From: Acidimicrobilacustris europaeus
Lineage (GTDB): Bacteria > Actinomycetota > Acidimicrobiia > Acidimicrobiales > Acidimicrobilacustridaceae
Assembly: GCA_965194515.1 (NCBI GenBank)
Contig: OZ239146.1
Span: forward strand, 1,922,001-1,986,000
DNA length: 64,000 nt
Direction of reading: 5' to 3'
The translations under genes and the position numbers were made by a program. Shown here in pieces: positions 34,498-42,835 of the stretch. The notes beneath the pieces were generated by a model. That model did not search any database, was not told where the DNA came from, and saw nothing but the letters and a program-made list of their open reading frames with translations. Position 1 is the stretch's first letter, and each line of letters starts with the position of its first letter.

Positions 34498-35382
34498 ATG
34501 ACCGCTGCCGCTGCGCCGTCGCGCTTTCGTCGCCCTCGCCGTGAAGACGGCGGGGACGACAGCGGCGTGTCGGCACGGCGGTGGTTCACGCCCTGGCTGC
34601 TCATTGCTCCCGGCGGTTTATGGCTGCTGATCTTTTTCGTCTTTCCGCTTTTCAGTCTCGGGCGCTTATCGCTACAAGACGGCGGATTGTCGAATTACTC
34701 GACGGTGATCTCTGACAACTCAACGGTGATCATCCGCACATTCGTGTACGCGACGATCTCCACTCTGGCCGCGATCATCATCGGCTATCCGTTGGCCTAT
34801 GTCATTGCCACAAAAGGCGGGAAGTACAAGAACCTCTTTCTTGCACTCGTCATTCTTCCGTTCTTCGTGACCTACCTCGTGCGCACGCTGTCGTGGAAAA
34901 TCCTGTTGTTCGATAACGGCCCCGTTGTTGGCATTTTGCAATCAGTCGGCATTTTGAATGACAGCCAAGGCATTCTCGGCTCACCCTTTGCAGTCGTGGC
35001 CGCGCTCACCTACAACTTCTTGCCGTTCATGGTGCTGCCCATTTACGTGAGTCTCGAAAAGTTGGATCACCGTCTGCTTGATGCTGCTGCTGATCTCTAT
35101 TCGTCACCAGCAAGAGCGTTTCGGAAAATCACTCTGCGCCTCTCGCTGCCTGGCCTCTTCGCCGGAACACTCCTCACCTTCATTCCTGCGGCTGGCGACT
35201 TCGTGAACTCGGAACTCTTGGGTTCCGACCGCACCGTCATGATCGGCCAGATCATCGAAAAGAACTTTGGCAAAGAATTTTTCCGGCCTGAACTCTCTGC
35301 CTTGTCGTTCATGCTCATGGCGATGATCCTCGTGGGCGTCATTGTGTATGCGCGTTTATTGGGCACCGAGGAAATCGCATGA
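34498..35382 (+). CDS. potB: ABC transporter permease, spermidine/putrescine type (PotB-like)
   Basis: Inner-membrane permease of 294 residues with six hydrophobic segments. The N-terminus is a charged 25-residue stretch before the first segment. The EAA-type loop reads SLEKLDHRLLDAAADLYSSPARAFRKITLRLSLPGL. FVTYLVRTLSWKILL and AAGDFVNSELLGSDRT are typical of PotB. Separated by 9 bases from potD and overlaps potC by 4. Confidence 0.9.
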   Translation: MTAAAAPSRFRRPRREDGGDDSGVSARRWFTPWLLIAPGGLWLLIFFVFPLFSLGRLSLQDGGLSNYSTVISDNSTVIIRTFVYATISTLAAIIIGYPLAYVIATKGGKYKNLFLALVILPFFVTYLVRTLSWKILLFDNGPVVGILQSVGILNDSQGILGSPFAVVAALTYNFLPFMVLPIYVSLEKLDHRLLDAAADLYSSPARAFRKITLRLSLPGLFAGTLLTFIPAAGDFVNSELLGSDRTVMIGQIIEKNFGKEFFRPELSALSFMLMAMILVGVIVYARLLGTEEIA

Positions 35383-36203
35383 ACCCGCCCAATTGGTTGC
35401 GCGCGATCGGACGCGTCTCGCTGTGGGTATGGGCAGTGCTCGGCCTGCTCTTCCTCTTCACGCCCATCCTCGTCACAGTCATTTTTTCATTCAACGAACC
35501 AACCGGGAAGTACAACTACATCTGGAACAAGTTTTCGCTTTCCGGTTGGACTGATCCGTTCAGGTACCCCGAACTAACTGACGCACTCATCTTCAGTCTC
35601 AAAATCGCCGTTGTCGTCACTGCGATTGCCACCGTGCTGGGCACGCTCATGGGCTTGGCCATGGTGAAGTACAAGTTCCGGGCGAAAGGAATGATCGGTG
35701 CGATTCTCATCCTCCCGCTCACGATGCCCGAGATCGTCCTCGGCTTTTCGCTTCTCACCTTGTTCGTGTCCATCAACTGGTCGCGAGGGTTCATCACCAT
35801 CGTCATCGCTCAGGTGATGTTCTCAGTCAGCTACGTCGCCACCACCGTGCGCGCTCGTATTCGCGGATTCGATTGGCGACTGGAAGAAGCCTCCCTTGAC
35901 CTCGGCGCTTCAGCGTTCCGAACCTTCCGCAAGGTGACCCTGCCGCTTATCGCCCCCGGCGTCGTCGCCGCTGCGATGCTCACCTTTGCGCTGTCGCTCG
36001 ATGACTTCATCATCACGTATCTGAATTCGGGTCTGGATAACACCTTCCCCATCCAGATTTGGAACATGAAGCGCTCAAAGATCCCTGTGCAGATCAACGT
36101 GTTCTCGACCGCCCTTCTCATCATCAGCATTGTTCTGGCGGCGCTTTTGGTGGTCTTCAACAACCGCCGAGCACAAAAGCTCGCTGGCCTGAGCGATTCC
36201 TGA
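35379..36203 (+). CDS. potC: ABC transporter permease, spermidine/putrescine type (PotC-like)
   Basis: Second permease, 274 residues, six hydrophobic segments. LFTPILVTVIFSFNEP near the N-terminus and the EAA loop RGFDWRLEEASLDLGASAFRTFRKVTLPLIAPGV are PotC-like, and FALSLDDFIITYLNSG is the PotC signature. Overlaps potB by 4 bases (ATGA). The gene for a class III aminotransferase follows 80 bases later in the same direction. Confidence 0.9.
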   Translation: MNPPNWLRAIGRVSLWVWAVLGLLFLFTPILVTVIFSFNEPTGKYNYIWNKFSLSGWTDPFRYPELTDALIFSLKIAVVVTAIATVLGTLMGLAMVKYKFRAKGMIGAILILPLTMPEIVLGFSLLTLFVSINWSRGFITIVIAQVMFSVSYVATTVRARIRGFDWRLEEASLDLGASAFRTFRKVTLPLIAPGVVAAAMLTFALSLDDFIITYLNSGLDNTFPIQIWNMKRSKIPVQINVFSTALLIISIVLAALLVVFNNRRAQKLAGLSDS

Positions 36204-36283
36204 CCACTTCCTGACCAAAGCTCGTTGCCGAATCGCTTTCACCGGGCAAGACTCAGCGCTTCGACCATTTCCGGGAGCATCTC

Positions 36284-37660
36284 ATGAGCCGCACCCCTGC
36301 GGAACTCCGTCAGCTTGCCCAGTCCCATCTTTGGGGACACTTCAGCAGGCTTGACCCCGGAGACGGCGGCGCCCCGATCATGGAACGCGGCCAGGGCTGT
36401 TGGGTCTGGGATGTCGACGGCAAGCGTTATCTCGACGGTCTCGCCGGATTGTTCACCGTGCAGATCGGTCACGGACGCGCCGAACTCGGTGAAGCCGCAG
36501 CGCAACAAGCAGCAACCCTTGAGTTCTTCCCCGTCTGGACCTACGCCCACCCCAACGCGATCGAACTTGCAGCGCGCCTCGCGAACCTTGCCCCCGGCGA
36601 TCTCAACCGCGTGTTCTTCACTACCGGCGGTGGTGAAGCGGTGGAGTCCGCATGGAAGCTCGCACGTCAGTACTTCAAGTTGCGCGGGCAGCCATTGCGT
36701 ACGAAAGCCATCACTCGGTATCTCTCCTATCACGGCACCACCATGGGCGCGCTTTCGCTAACTGGCGTGCCCGCATTCCGTCAGATGTTTGAACCACTCG
36801 TACCCGGTGTTGGTCGCGCAGCAAATACCAATCGCTATCGCTGCACCATGTGTTCGAACGAAAGCGCTTGCAACCTCGCCTGCGCTGACGACATCGAAAC
36901 AATGATTCTGCGAGAAGGCCCCGACACCGTTGCATGCGTCTTTGTTGAACCAGTGCAGAATGCCGGTGGCTGCTTCACCGCTCCCAACGAGTACTTCGCC
37001 CGTGTGCGCGAGATCTGCGATCGTTACGGGATTCTCATGATCAGCGACGAAACTATTTGTGCATGGGGTCGTCTTGGCTCGATGTTCGCCTGCGATCGGC
37101 TGGGCTACGTGCCCGACATCATCACCTCGGCCAAAGGACTCACCTCTGGCTATTCGCCTCTCGGCGTCATGATCGTGAGCGATCACATCGCTGAACCATT
37201 CTCGGCCGAGGGTGTGTCGTTTCTGCATGGCTTCACCTTCGGCGGTCACCCGGTGAGTTGTGCCGTGGCCATGGCCAATCTCGATGTGATCGAAAACGAA
37301 CACCTCATTGATCACGTTCTTGAAAACGAAGCCGCGTTCCGGTCCACGCTCGAAAAACTTCGCGACCTTCCCATCGTTGGCGATGTGCGCGGCATGGGGT
37401 ACTTCTACGGCATCGAGCTCGTGAAGAATGCCGCTACTCGAGAAACGTTTACTGCTGATGAGGCGGAGTTGTTGTTGCGGGGCCACTTGTCGAAGCGGCT
37501 TCTTGAACTCGGTCTCGTTTGCCGGGCCGATGATCGTGGAGACCCCGTTATCCAGTTGTCTCCGCCACTCATCGCAGGCCAGGCCGAATTCGACGAAATC
37601 GAGCGCATTGTGCGAATCGCACTCGTTGAAGCAATCGATCTCTTAAAGATTGCTTCCTAG
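36284..37660 (+). CDS. class III PLP aminotransferase (putrescine/omega-amino acid:pyruvate type) with a Cys cluster
   Basis: Class III aminotransferase of 458 residues. TTGGGEAVESAWKLARQY binds the PLP phosphate, LMISDETICAWGRLG carries the Asp, and ITSAKGLTSGYSPLGVMIV the Lys. The N-terminal HLWGHFSRLD and the lengthy layout match omega-amino acid or putrescine:pyruvate aminotransferases. An insert at residues 185-205 has four Cys (187, 190, 196, 200; RCTMCSNESACNLACA) that could hold a metal or disulfides. Placed directly behind the polyamine transporter, so polyamine deamination is the best guess. No terminator separates it from potC. Confidence 0.88.
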   Translation: MSRTPAELRQLAQSHLWGHFSRLDPGDGGAPIMERGQGCWVWDVDGKRYLDGLAGLFTVQIGHGRAELGEAAAQQAATLEFFPVWTYAHPNAIELAARLANLAPGDLNRVFFTTGGGEAVESAWKLARQYFKLRGQPLRTKAITRYLSYHGTTMGALSLTGVPAFRQMFEPLVPGVGRAANTNRYRCTMCSNESACNLACADDIETMILREGPDTVACVFVEPVQNAGGCFTAPNEYFARVREICDRYGILMISDETICAWGRLGSMFACDRLGYVPDIITSAKGLTSGYSPLGVMIVSDHIAEPFSAEGVSFLHGFTFGGHPVSCAVAMANLDVIENEHLIDHVLENEAAFRSTLEKLRDLPIVGDVRGMGYFYGIELVKNAATRETFTADEAELLLRGHLSKRLLELGLVCRADDRGDPVIQLSPPLIAGQAEFDEIERIVRIALVEAIDLLKIAS

Positions 37661-37665
37661 AACAC

Positions 37666-38892
37666 TTACGACAACGCGGCGATTGACTCGCTCAGCGCAA
37701 CCACGCATTGGTCGAGTTGTGCATCAGTTGTCACGAATGGCGGGCAAAACGCGATAACCGAAAGGCCGATCGGCCTTGCGATCACACCGTGCTTCAACAT
37801 TTCGTTGCGAACCGCCGGCGCGGCAAGACCGGGCTGAAGTTCGGCGCTCCAAATGCCGCCCACACCGCGGGCCTCAACAATCGCACCGGTTGCCGCTAAC
37901 GCGGTGAGTCCGCCTCCGATTCGCTCTGCGATAACTGGCACGCGATCAAACAAGTTCTCTTCCAACAAGATTGCCGTGTTTGCAAGAGCAGCAGCACACG
38001 CAGACGGATGGCCGCTGTAGGTGTAACCGTGACGAAGAATGAAGTTGGGGTCGGCTTCGAGCACATCAAGCACCGCTTCGCCCACTACAACACCGCCAAG
38101 TGGCAAGTAGCCAGATGTGCAGCCCTTTGCGAACGTAATCATGTCGGGCACAACGCCAAAGTGTGACGCCGCAAACCACGAACCCAAGCGACCGAAACCG
38201 GTAATGACCTCATCAAAAATCAACAGCACGCCGTACTCGTCACAAAGCTCGCGCAATCGAGTGAGGTAACCATCAGCTGGCGGATACACACCGCCAGCAC
38301 CTTGCACCGGTTCAGTGATGACCGCGGCGATCGTGGATCCCGTTCGCTCAAAGAGTTTCTCGATGTCTTCGATGTCATGTGCCGATACCTGATGCACCGT
38401 GTCGAGCAGCGGACCAAAGCCCTGCTGATTAAGCGGCAGACCTTGCACCGATACGCCGCCATACGCGACACCGTGATATGAGTTTGCGCGCCCTACAAAC
38501 TCGGTGCGTTGCGTGTCGCCCTTTAACGAGTGCGTAAGCCTCGCCAGTTTGAGAGCAGTTTCGACAGCCTCAGAACCTGATGAGGTGAAAAAGATGCGGC
38601 TGTCATCCATCGGCGCTGCTGCAGCAACAAATGCAGCAAAGGTTTCGACGGTCTCGTTCGTGAAAATGTCGAAGGTGTTGTAGTTCTCGAGCACCGCCAT
38701 TTGCGACGCAACTTGGTCGACGATCTCCCACCGTCCATGACCCACGTTGCAGTACCAAAGGCTGGCTATCGCATCGATGTATTCGTTCTCCTGGTTGTCC
38801 CACACCAGTGCGCCGTCACCACGTGTGATCGTGATGAACTCCTCGGCTGCGGCTCCCGGGCGGGCGAAGGGATGAAGAAACGGGCTTCTCAT
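37666..38892 (-). CDS. class III PLP aminotransferase (BioA/omega-transaminase-like)
   Basis: Third class III aminotransferase in this region, 408 residues. TSSGSEAVETALKLARL, LLIFDEVITGFGRLGSWFAA and ITFAKGCTSGYLPLGGVVVG are complete. The opening MRSPFLHPFARP resembles BioA-type and adenosylmethionine-8-amino-7-oxononanoate aminotransferases, but with no biotin genes near, an omega-amino acid or polyamine role is as likely. ATG 38892 gives the family-typical N-terminus; the frame is open 48 codons further without sense. Convergent with the aminotransferase at 36284, 5 bases apart. Confidence 0.86.
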   Translation of the reverse strand: MRSPFLHPFARPGAAAEEFITITRGDGALVWDNQENEYIDAIASLWYCNVGHGRWEIVDQVASQMAVLENYNTFDIFTNETVETFAAFVAAAAPMDDSRIFFTSSGSEAVETALKLARLTHSLKGDTQRTEFVGRANSYHGVAYGGVSVQGLPLNQQGFGPLLDTVHQVSAHDIEDIEKLFERTGSTIAAVITEPVQGAGGVYPPADGYLTRLRELCDEYGVLLIFDEVITGFGRLGSWFAASHFGVVPDMITFAKGCTSGYLPLGGVVVGEAVLDVLEADPNFILRHGYTYSGHPSACAAALANTAILLEENLFDRVPVIAERIGGGLTALAATGAIVEARGVGGIWSAELQPGLAAPAVRNEMLKHGVIARPIGLSVIAFCPPFVTTDAQLDQCVVALSESIAALS

Positions 38893-38915
38893 GGGCTTGA
38901 GTCTCCCACGATCGC

Positions 38916-38921
38916 TAGCCT
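38916..38921 (+). promoter_or_regulatory. -10 element (TAGCCT), leaderless spacing
   Basis: TAGCCT, six bases, then GTG 38928 of the nucleotidyltransferase gene. It lies in the 35-base divergent gap from the aminotransferase gene. Confidence 0.5.
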
Positions 38922-38927
38922 CAGCTC

Positions 38928-39479
38928 GTGGGTTCTGATCACACAACACCGCCACTACCGCGCCGAGCCGTGTACCCCGGCTCCTTTGATCCGCCCACCA
39001 TTGCCCATGTGCATTTAGCCGAAACCGCAATCGCACAACTCGGCCTGGATCGCGTCGATTTCGCGATTTCCGCTCTCACCTTGGGCAAGGACGACTCTCG
39101 GCTTGCGCCGATCGACGATCGTGTGGCGGAACTGACCGCCATCTCGAGCGGCAATGCTCGCATTGGCGTGATCACGACTCCGCACAGCCTCGTCGCTGAC
39201 ATCGCCGAGGGCTACGAGGTCATCATTCTCGGTGCCGACAAGTGGCACCAAGTGCTCGATCCGGTTTGGTACGCAGATGTCGACGCCCGCAACGAAGCAC
39301 TTCAGCGGCTTCCACTTGTTGCCCTCGCAGCGCGGCCGCCGTGGACAATGCCGGGCGAAGACCCCGCTGCTGATCCTCCGGAAGGTGTCAATGTCGTCGT
39401 CCTCGACACCGACCCATCTCATCACCCGGTATCGGCCACCGACGTTCGAGCCGGACGCGAGGAATGGCGAGCGAAATGA
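38928..39479 (+). CDS. NadD/CoaD-like nucleotidyltransferase
   Basis: HIGH-family nucleotidyltransferase of 183 residues. The first motif AVYPGSFDPPTIAHVHLAE is nearest to CoaD (YPGSFDPxTxGH), with Ala in place of the Gly before His. The C-terminal VSATDVRAG equals the ISxTxxR motif of NadD. It could adenylylate nicotinate mononucleotide, a phosphopantetheine-like compound or a sugar/alcohol phosphate; sequence alone does not decide. GTG start by leaderless spacing. Overlaps the nitrilase gene by 16 bases. Confidence 0.78.
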   Translation: MGSDHTTPPLPRRAVYPGSFDPPTIAHVHLAETAIAQLGLDRVDFAISALTLGKDDSRLAPIDDRVAELTAISSGNARIGVITTPHSLVADIAEGYEVIILGADKWHQVLDPVWYADVDARNEALQRLPLVALAARPPWTMPGEDPAADPPEGVNVVVLDTDPSHHPVSATDVRAGREEWRAK

Positions 39480-40276
39480 ACGTTGCGGCGGTGCAACTCC
39501 AGTGTTCGCCAGACAAGTCTGACAATTTCGCGCGGGCAACGGTCGCTGTTCAGTCTGCGGCTCATGAAGGCGCTGGCCTGGTTGTGCTTCCGGAACTGTT
39601 TGTGTCGCTTGGTCGCACCTCGGCAATGCGCGATGCCGCTGAACCTCTCGACGGACCAACGCTTGCGTGGGCCCAGCAAACCGCCGTCCATAATGACTGC
39701 GCAATCGTTGCGGGCTCATTCGTTGAGCGCGACCCCAACGATGCCCAGACGCTTTACAACACCTCGATCGCCGTGGGTTCCGACGGTTCGCTGCTCGGCA
39801 GTTACCGCAAGATCCATATGTTCGATGTGGACGTTGAAGGTGCACGCTCCAAAGAGTCGGACACCTTTCGCGCCGGAACCACTTCGACGGTTGTTGACAT
39901 CGCGACGAGCGAGTCCAGCATTCGTGTCGGCCTGACGATCTGTTACGACCTGCGCTTCCCAGAACTTTTCCACGACGAAACCTCGCAGGGCGCCGACATC
40001 ATCGTCGTACCCGCAGCATTCACAGCGACAACCGGTCGCGACCATTGGGAACTGTTGTTGCGAGCACGTGCGGTGGAAAATCAAACGATGATCATTGCCG
40101 CGGCTCAATGGGGAACCAGCCCCGACGGCATTGACCGTTATGGGCATTCGCTCATTGTTGATGCATGGGGTCGAGTGTTGGCCGACGCCGGACCCAGCGA
40201 CGACACAATCATCGTCGCCGAGTTCGACGCATCACTTCAGGCCGATATCCGCAAACGGATGCCTCTTAGCCGCTGA
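39464..40276 (+). CDS. carbon-nitrogen hydrolase (nitrilase superfamily)
   Basis: Nitrilase-fold amidase, 270 residues. The catalytic triad is Glu in VVLPELF, Lys in GSYRKIHMFD and Cys in LTICYDLRFPELF. GARSKESDTFRAG and WELLLRARAVENQ support the Nit1/omega-amidase branch, which hydrolyses deaminated glutathione or alpha-ketoglutaramate-like amides. Overlaps the upstream nucleotidyltransferase gene by 16 bases and the convergent MBL gene by 11. Confidence 0.88.
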   Translation: MASEMNVAAVQLQCSPDKSDNFARATVAVQSAAHEGAGLVVLPELFVSLGRTSAMRDAAEPLDGPTLAWAQQTAVHNDCAIVAGSFVERDPNDAQTLYNTSIAVGSDGSLLGSYRKIHMFDVDVEGARSKESDTFRAGTTSTVVDIATSESSIRVGLTICYDLRFPELFHDETSQGADIIVVPAAFTATTGRDHWELLLRARAVENQTMIIAAAQWGTSPDGIDRYGHSLIVDAWGRVLADAGPSDDTIIVAEFDASLQADIRKRMPLSR

Positions 40277-40994
40277 ACATCGCGAGCCATTGCTCCGGCG
40301 TCTTGGGCCGGAACACGAAATTCGCGTGGCGGGTTTCGCCCATTGAGGCACATGGGGCTGCGGAATACAGGTGGCCCGGGAACAGAATCGAATCATCGGG
40401 CACCTTGGCCAGTTTCTGCGTGAGGCTTTCGTAGAGCGCCAGCGGATCACCACCGGGAAGATCGGTGCGACCACAGCCTTCAAGAAACAACGTGTCACCG
40501 GAAACCAGCGCGCCATCGAGCATGAAGCATTGGCTACCCGGCGTATGACCTGGCGTGTGAATGAGTTCGATCGGGATATCGCCAACCATCACAACATCGC
40601 CGCTGCTGTGAGTGACGAGATCGGCGGCGGTCAGGTTCGTAACTTTGCTGACGAATTCGGCTTCTTCGGTTTGCACATGAATCGGAACCGACACAATGTC
40701 GAGCAGTTCGTGCACGCCTTCGATTGAGTAGCCCATCATTTCTCCGCCGACATGGTCGGGGTGATAGTGGGTGGCAAGCACACCGGTGAGTTTCATGTCG
40801 TCGGCCGCGAGCACATCGACAATTCCCTGCACGTCGTAGGCCGGATCGATAGCCACAGCCTCGCCCGTCTCGCGATCGCCAATGAGATAGACGAAATTCA
40901 CCATCTGCCTGGCCAAGGGATCGTTCGTGGCAATGTCACGGCCCGCGAGCAACTGGCGGAAATAGAGGCGATCGGTTGCGGCGGCATTAGTCAT
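40266..40994 (-). CDS. MBL-fold metallo-hydrolase (glyoxalase II / persulfide dioxygenase-like)
   Basis: Metallo-beta-lactamase fold protein of 242 residues. Metal site THYHPDHVGG, second His in HTPGHTPGSQCFML, Asp in SGDTLFLEGCGRTDLPGG and the last His in LFPGHLYSAAP. GRTDLPGG is common to persulfide dioxygenases and some glyoxalase II relatives. ATG 40994 fits the family N-terminus; the frame is open upstream into the P450 gene on the other strand. Possible roles are thioester or persulfide hydrolysis. Confidence 0.86.
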   Translation of the reverse strand: MTNAAATDRLYFRQLLAGRDIATNDPLARQMVNFVYLIGDRETGEAVAIDPAYDVQGIVDVLAADDMKLTGVLATHYHPDHVGGEMMGYSIEGVHELLDIVSVPIHVQTEEAEFVSKVTNLTAADLVTHSSGDVVMVGDIPIELIHTPGHTPGSQCFMLDGALVSGDTLFLEGCGRTDLPGGDPLALYESLTQKLAKVPDDSILFPGHLYSAAPCASMGETRHANFVFRPKTPEQWLAMFSG

Positions 40995-41061
40995 AGGGAC
41001 AGTCTTGCGGAAGGCAGGCGCAACGGCCACACTCCCTCCATCACCTTTGGGGGGAGTCGCA

Positions 41062-42267
41062 ATGACCGATACCGGCAAAGTCCACGAACCACTGACTGAC
41101 TTGTTTATGGGGTTCACCCTCGACGTCGAGGACCCGTTTCCCCTTTACGCGCGGCTGCGGGCCGAGAACCCCGTTGCGTGGAACGCCACACAAGGTTTCT
41201 GGGTTGCCAGCCGCCATGCCGAGTGCATGACGGTCTCCACTTCCCCCGACACGTTCTGTTCCGCCAAAGGCATTCTCACCTTCGAAATCGGCGCGGACTA
41301 TGCCACTCCCCCAACGATGATGCATACCGATCCGCCGGATCACACTCGCTATCGAACGCTGGTGCAGCCCGCGTTCGGTCGCAAAGTCGTGCGCACGCTC
41401 GAAGATTCGGTGCGCGGCGCCGCCAAAGTTCTTGTCGACAAGTTGCCACTCAATGAGCAAATTGAAATCGTTGCGCCACTTGCCGTGCCGCTTCCCGTTC
41501 AGGTGATTGCACAGCTTCTCGGACTTCCCGAAAGCGAATGGGACAAGGTCTGGGACTGGTCGGAAGCTTCCATTCCTGGTACTGAAATCTTCAATGACCC
41601 AGAACGCAAAGCGCGCCTTAGCGCCGAGATGATGGCCGAACTCATGCGTCTCGTTTCAACGTCACGCACCAAACCTCGCGATGACGTCATTTCGATGTTG
41701 TCAAGCGTTGAGATCGATGGCGATCGGTTGACCGACGATGAAATCGCAATGTTCCTCAATCAGATTCTTGTAGCCGGCAACGAAACCACCCGCAACACAA
41801 TCAGCGGCGGACTTGTTGCACTGGCCGAGAACCCTGATCAGTGGGCGCGACTCGTTGCTGATCGTTCACTCATCCCTAGCGCGGTCGAAGAAATTCTTCG
41901 ATGGACCACCGCCGTCATCTATTTCATGCGCACCGCTGCGGTCGACACCGTGCTTGGCGGAAAGCAGATCAGCGCTGGCGACCCGATCGTGATGGTCTAC
42001 GCATCGGCCAACCGCGATGAAGCCGAGTTTGGCCCCACCGCCGACCAGTTCGATGTTGGGCGATCACCAAACCATCAGATTGCGTTCGGATTCGGTGCGC
42101 ACTTCTGTCTTGGCGCTGCGCTTGCTCGTCTCGAGGTTGCCGCCGTACTTGATCACTTACTTGATCGCGGCGTCACTCGCATCGAACTGCTCGCACCGGC
42201 GGGCATGTCGGCCAGCAACGTGATCGCCGGCGTCAACCGCGCCGAAGTAATCCTTCACACGAATTAG
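41062..42267 (+). CDS. cytochrome P450
   Basis: P450 of 401 residues. Helix I AGNETTRNTISGG, the K-helix SAVEEILRWTTAVIYFMRTA and haem motif FGFGAHFCLGAALARLE are complete. DPFPLYARLRAENPVAW and MHTDPPDHTRYRTLVQPAFG match CYP families of actinobacteria that act on steroids and fatty acids. A GGGGGGAG ribosome site precedes ATG 41062. Divergent from the MBL gene. Confidence 0.92.
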   Translation: MTDTGKVHEPLTDLFMGFTLDVEDPFPLYARLRAENPVAWNATQGFWVASRHAECMTVSTSPDTFCSAKGILTFEIGADYATPPTMMHTDPPDHTRYRTLVQPAFGRKVVRTLEDSVRGAAKVLVDKLPLNEQIEIVAPLAVPLPVQVIAQLLGLPESEWDKVWDWSEASIPGTEIFNDPERKARLSAEMMAELMRLVSTSRTKPRDDVISMLSSVEIDGDRLTDDEIAMFLNQILVAGNETTRNTISGGLVALAENPDQWARLVADRSLIPSAVEEILRWTTAVIYFMRTAAVDTVLGGKQISAGDPIVMVYASANRDEAEFGPTADQFDVGRSPNHQIAFGFGAHFCLGAALARLEVAAVLDHLLDRGVTRIELLAPAGMSASNVIAGVNRAEVILHTN

Positions 42268-42539
42268 AACGCCGAGGGTCCGACGTACTGAATGACGATT
42301 GCGTCATCCAGTTCTGAGTGCGGCTCCCATAGGACAATCCACTCGTCAGATCCCGACTGAACGACGACGCCCCACAAGCCGATCTGGAATCGGTGGCGGC
42401 GCAGGTGCCGTTGGTTTGCGTCGTGCTCAAGATCGGCGAGCAAAGCGTTCACGCGTTCGAACAAACGCCGACGGGAGTCATCGGCGGCTAGTTCATCGAG
42501 CGCACGATCCGCGGCGGGACCAAACCAGAGTTCAGGCAT
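42264..42539 (-). CDS. RelE/ParE-like toxin candidate
   Basis: Small protein of 91 residues from ATG 42539: PELWFGPAADRALDELAADDSRRRLFERVNALLADLEHD, then RRHRFQIGLWGVVVQ and EWIVLWEPHSELDDAIVIQYVG. Helix-helix followed by a beta sheet with Arg/His residues is the RelE fold plan, so an mRNA-cleaving or gyrase-blocking toxin is possible. The start overlaps the end of the upstream small gene by 8 bases, as usual for toxin-antitoxin pairs. Overlaps the P450 end by 4 bases. Confidence 0.6.
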   Translation of the reverse strand: MPELWFGPAADRALDELAADDSRRRLFERVNALLADLEHDANQRHLRRHRFQIGLWGVVVQSGSDEWIVLWEPHSELDDAIVIQYVGPSAF

Positions 42540-42786
42540 CGCTGGTCTGACCACGGCGGGTGCGCTTCACGAGGCGACTCGGATCTGCCCTGTTGGACAA
42601 AATCTCGTCGACTAGTTCGTCATTCGCGAGGAGCTTGAGTTCAAGCTCGCTGAGCACCACTGCCGGGGTGAAAACCAATGTGCCATCGGCTTCTTCGCTG
42701 ACCAGATAGCGCGTGTGTTCTTGTCGGCCGATTCGGCCGAGGCTCACACGCCTCCGTTCATCGAGTTCCACGAGTTGTTCAGGCAC
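42532..42786 (-). CDS. antitoxin candidate paired with RelE-like toxin
   Basis: An 84-residue protein: short N-terminal AbrB-like beta segment (VELDERRRVSLGRIG, RYLVSEEADGTLVFTPAVVL), then an acidic helix (SELELKLLANDELVDEIL) and a basic end (VKRTRRGQ). This is the plan of antitoxins that bind DNA and wrap a toxin. GTG 42786 is placed 6 bases after TAGAGT. Family identity is not certain. Confidence 0.55.
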   Translation of the reverse strand: MPEQLVELDERRRVSLGRIGRQEHTRYLVSEEADGTLVFTPAVVLSELELKLLANDELVDEILSNRADPSRLVKRTRRGQTSDA

Positions 42787-42792
42787 AGCGCA

Positions 42793-42798
42793 ACTCTA
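42793..42798 (-). promoter_or_regulatory. -10 element (TAGAGT) of antitoxin gene, leaderless spacing
   Basis: TAGAGT on the minus strand, six bases before GTG 42786. Just beyond it, the minus strand has ACTACCCAACTGCCCC, where repeated CTACCC/CTGCCC units might serve as an autoregulatory site; that part is a guess. Confidence 0.4.
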
Positions 42799-42835
42799 CC
42801 AGAACTACCCAAATGGGGCAGTTGGGTAGTTCGGA

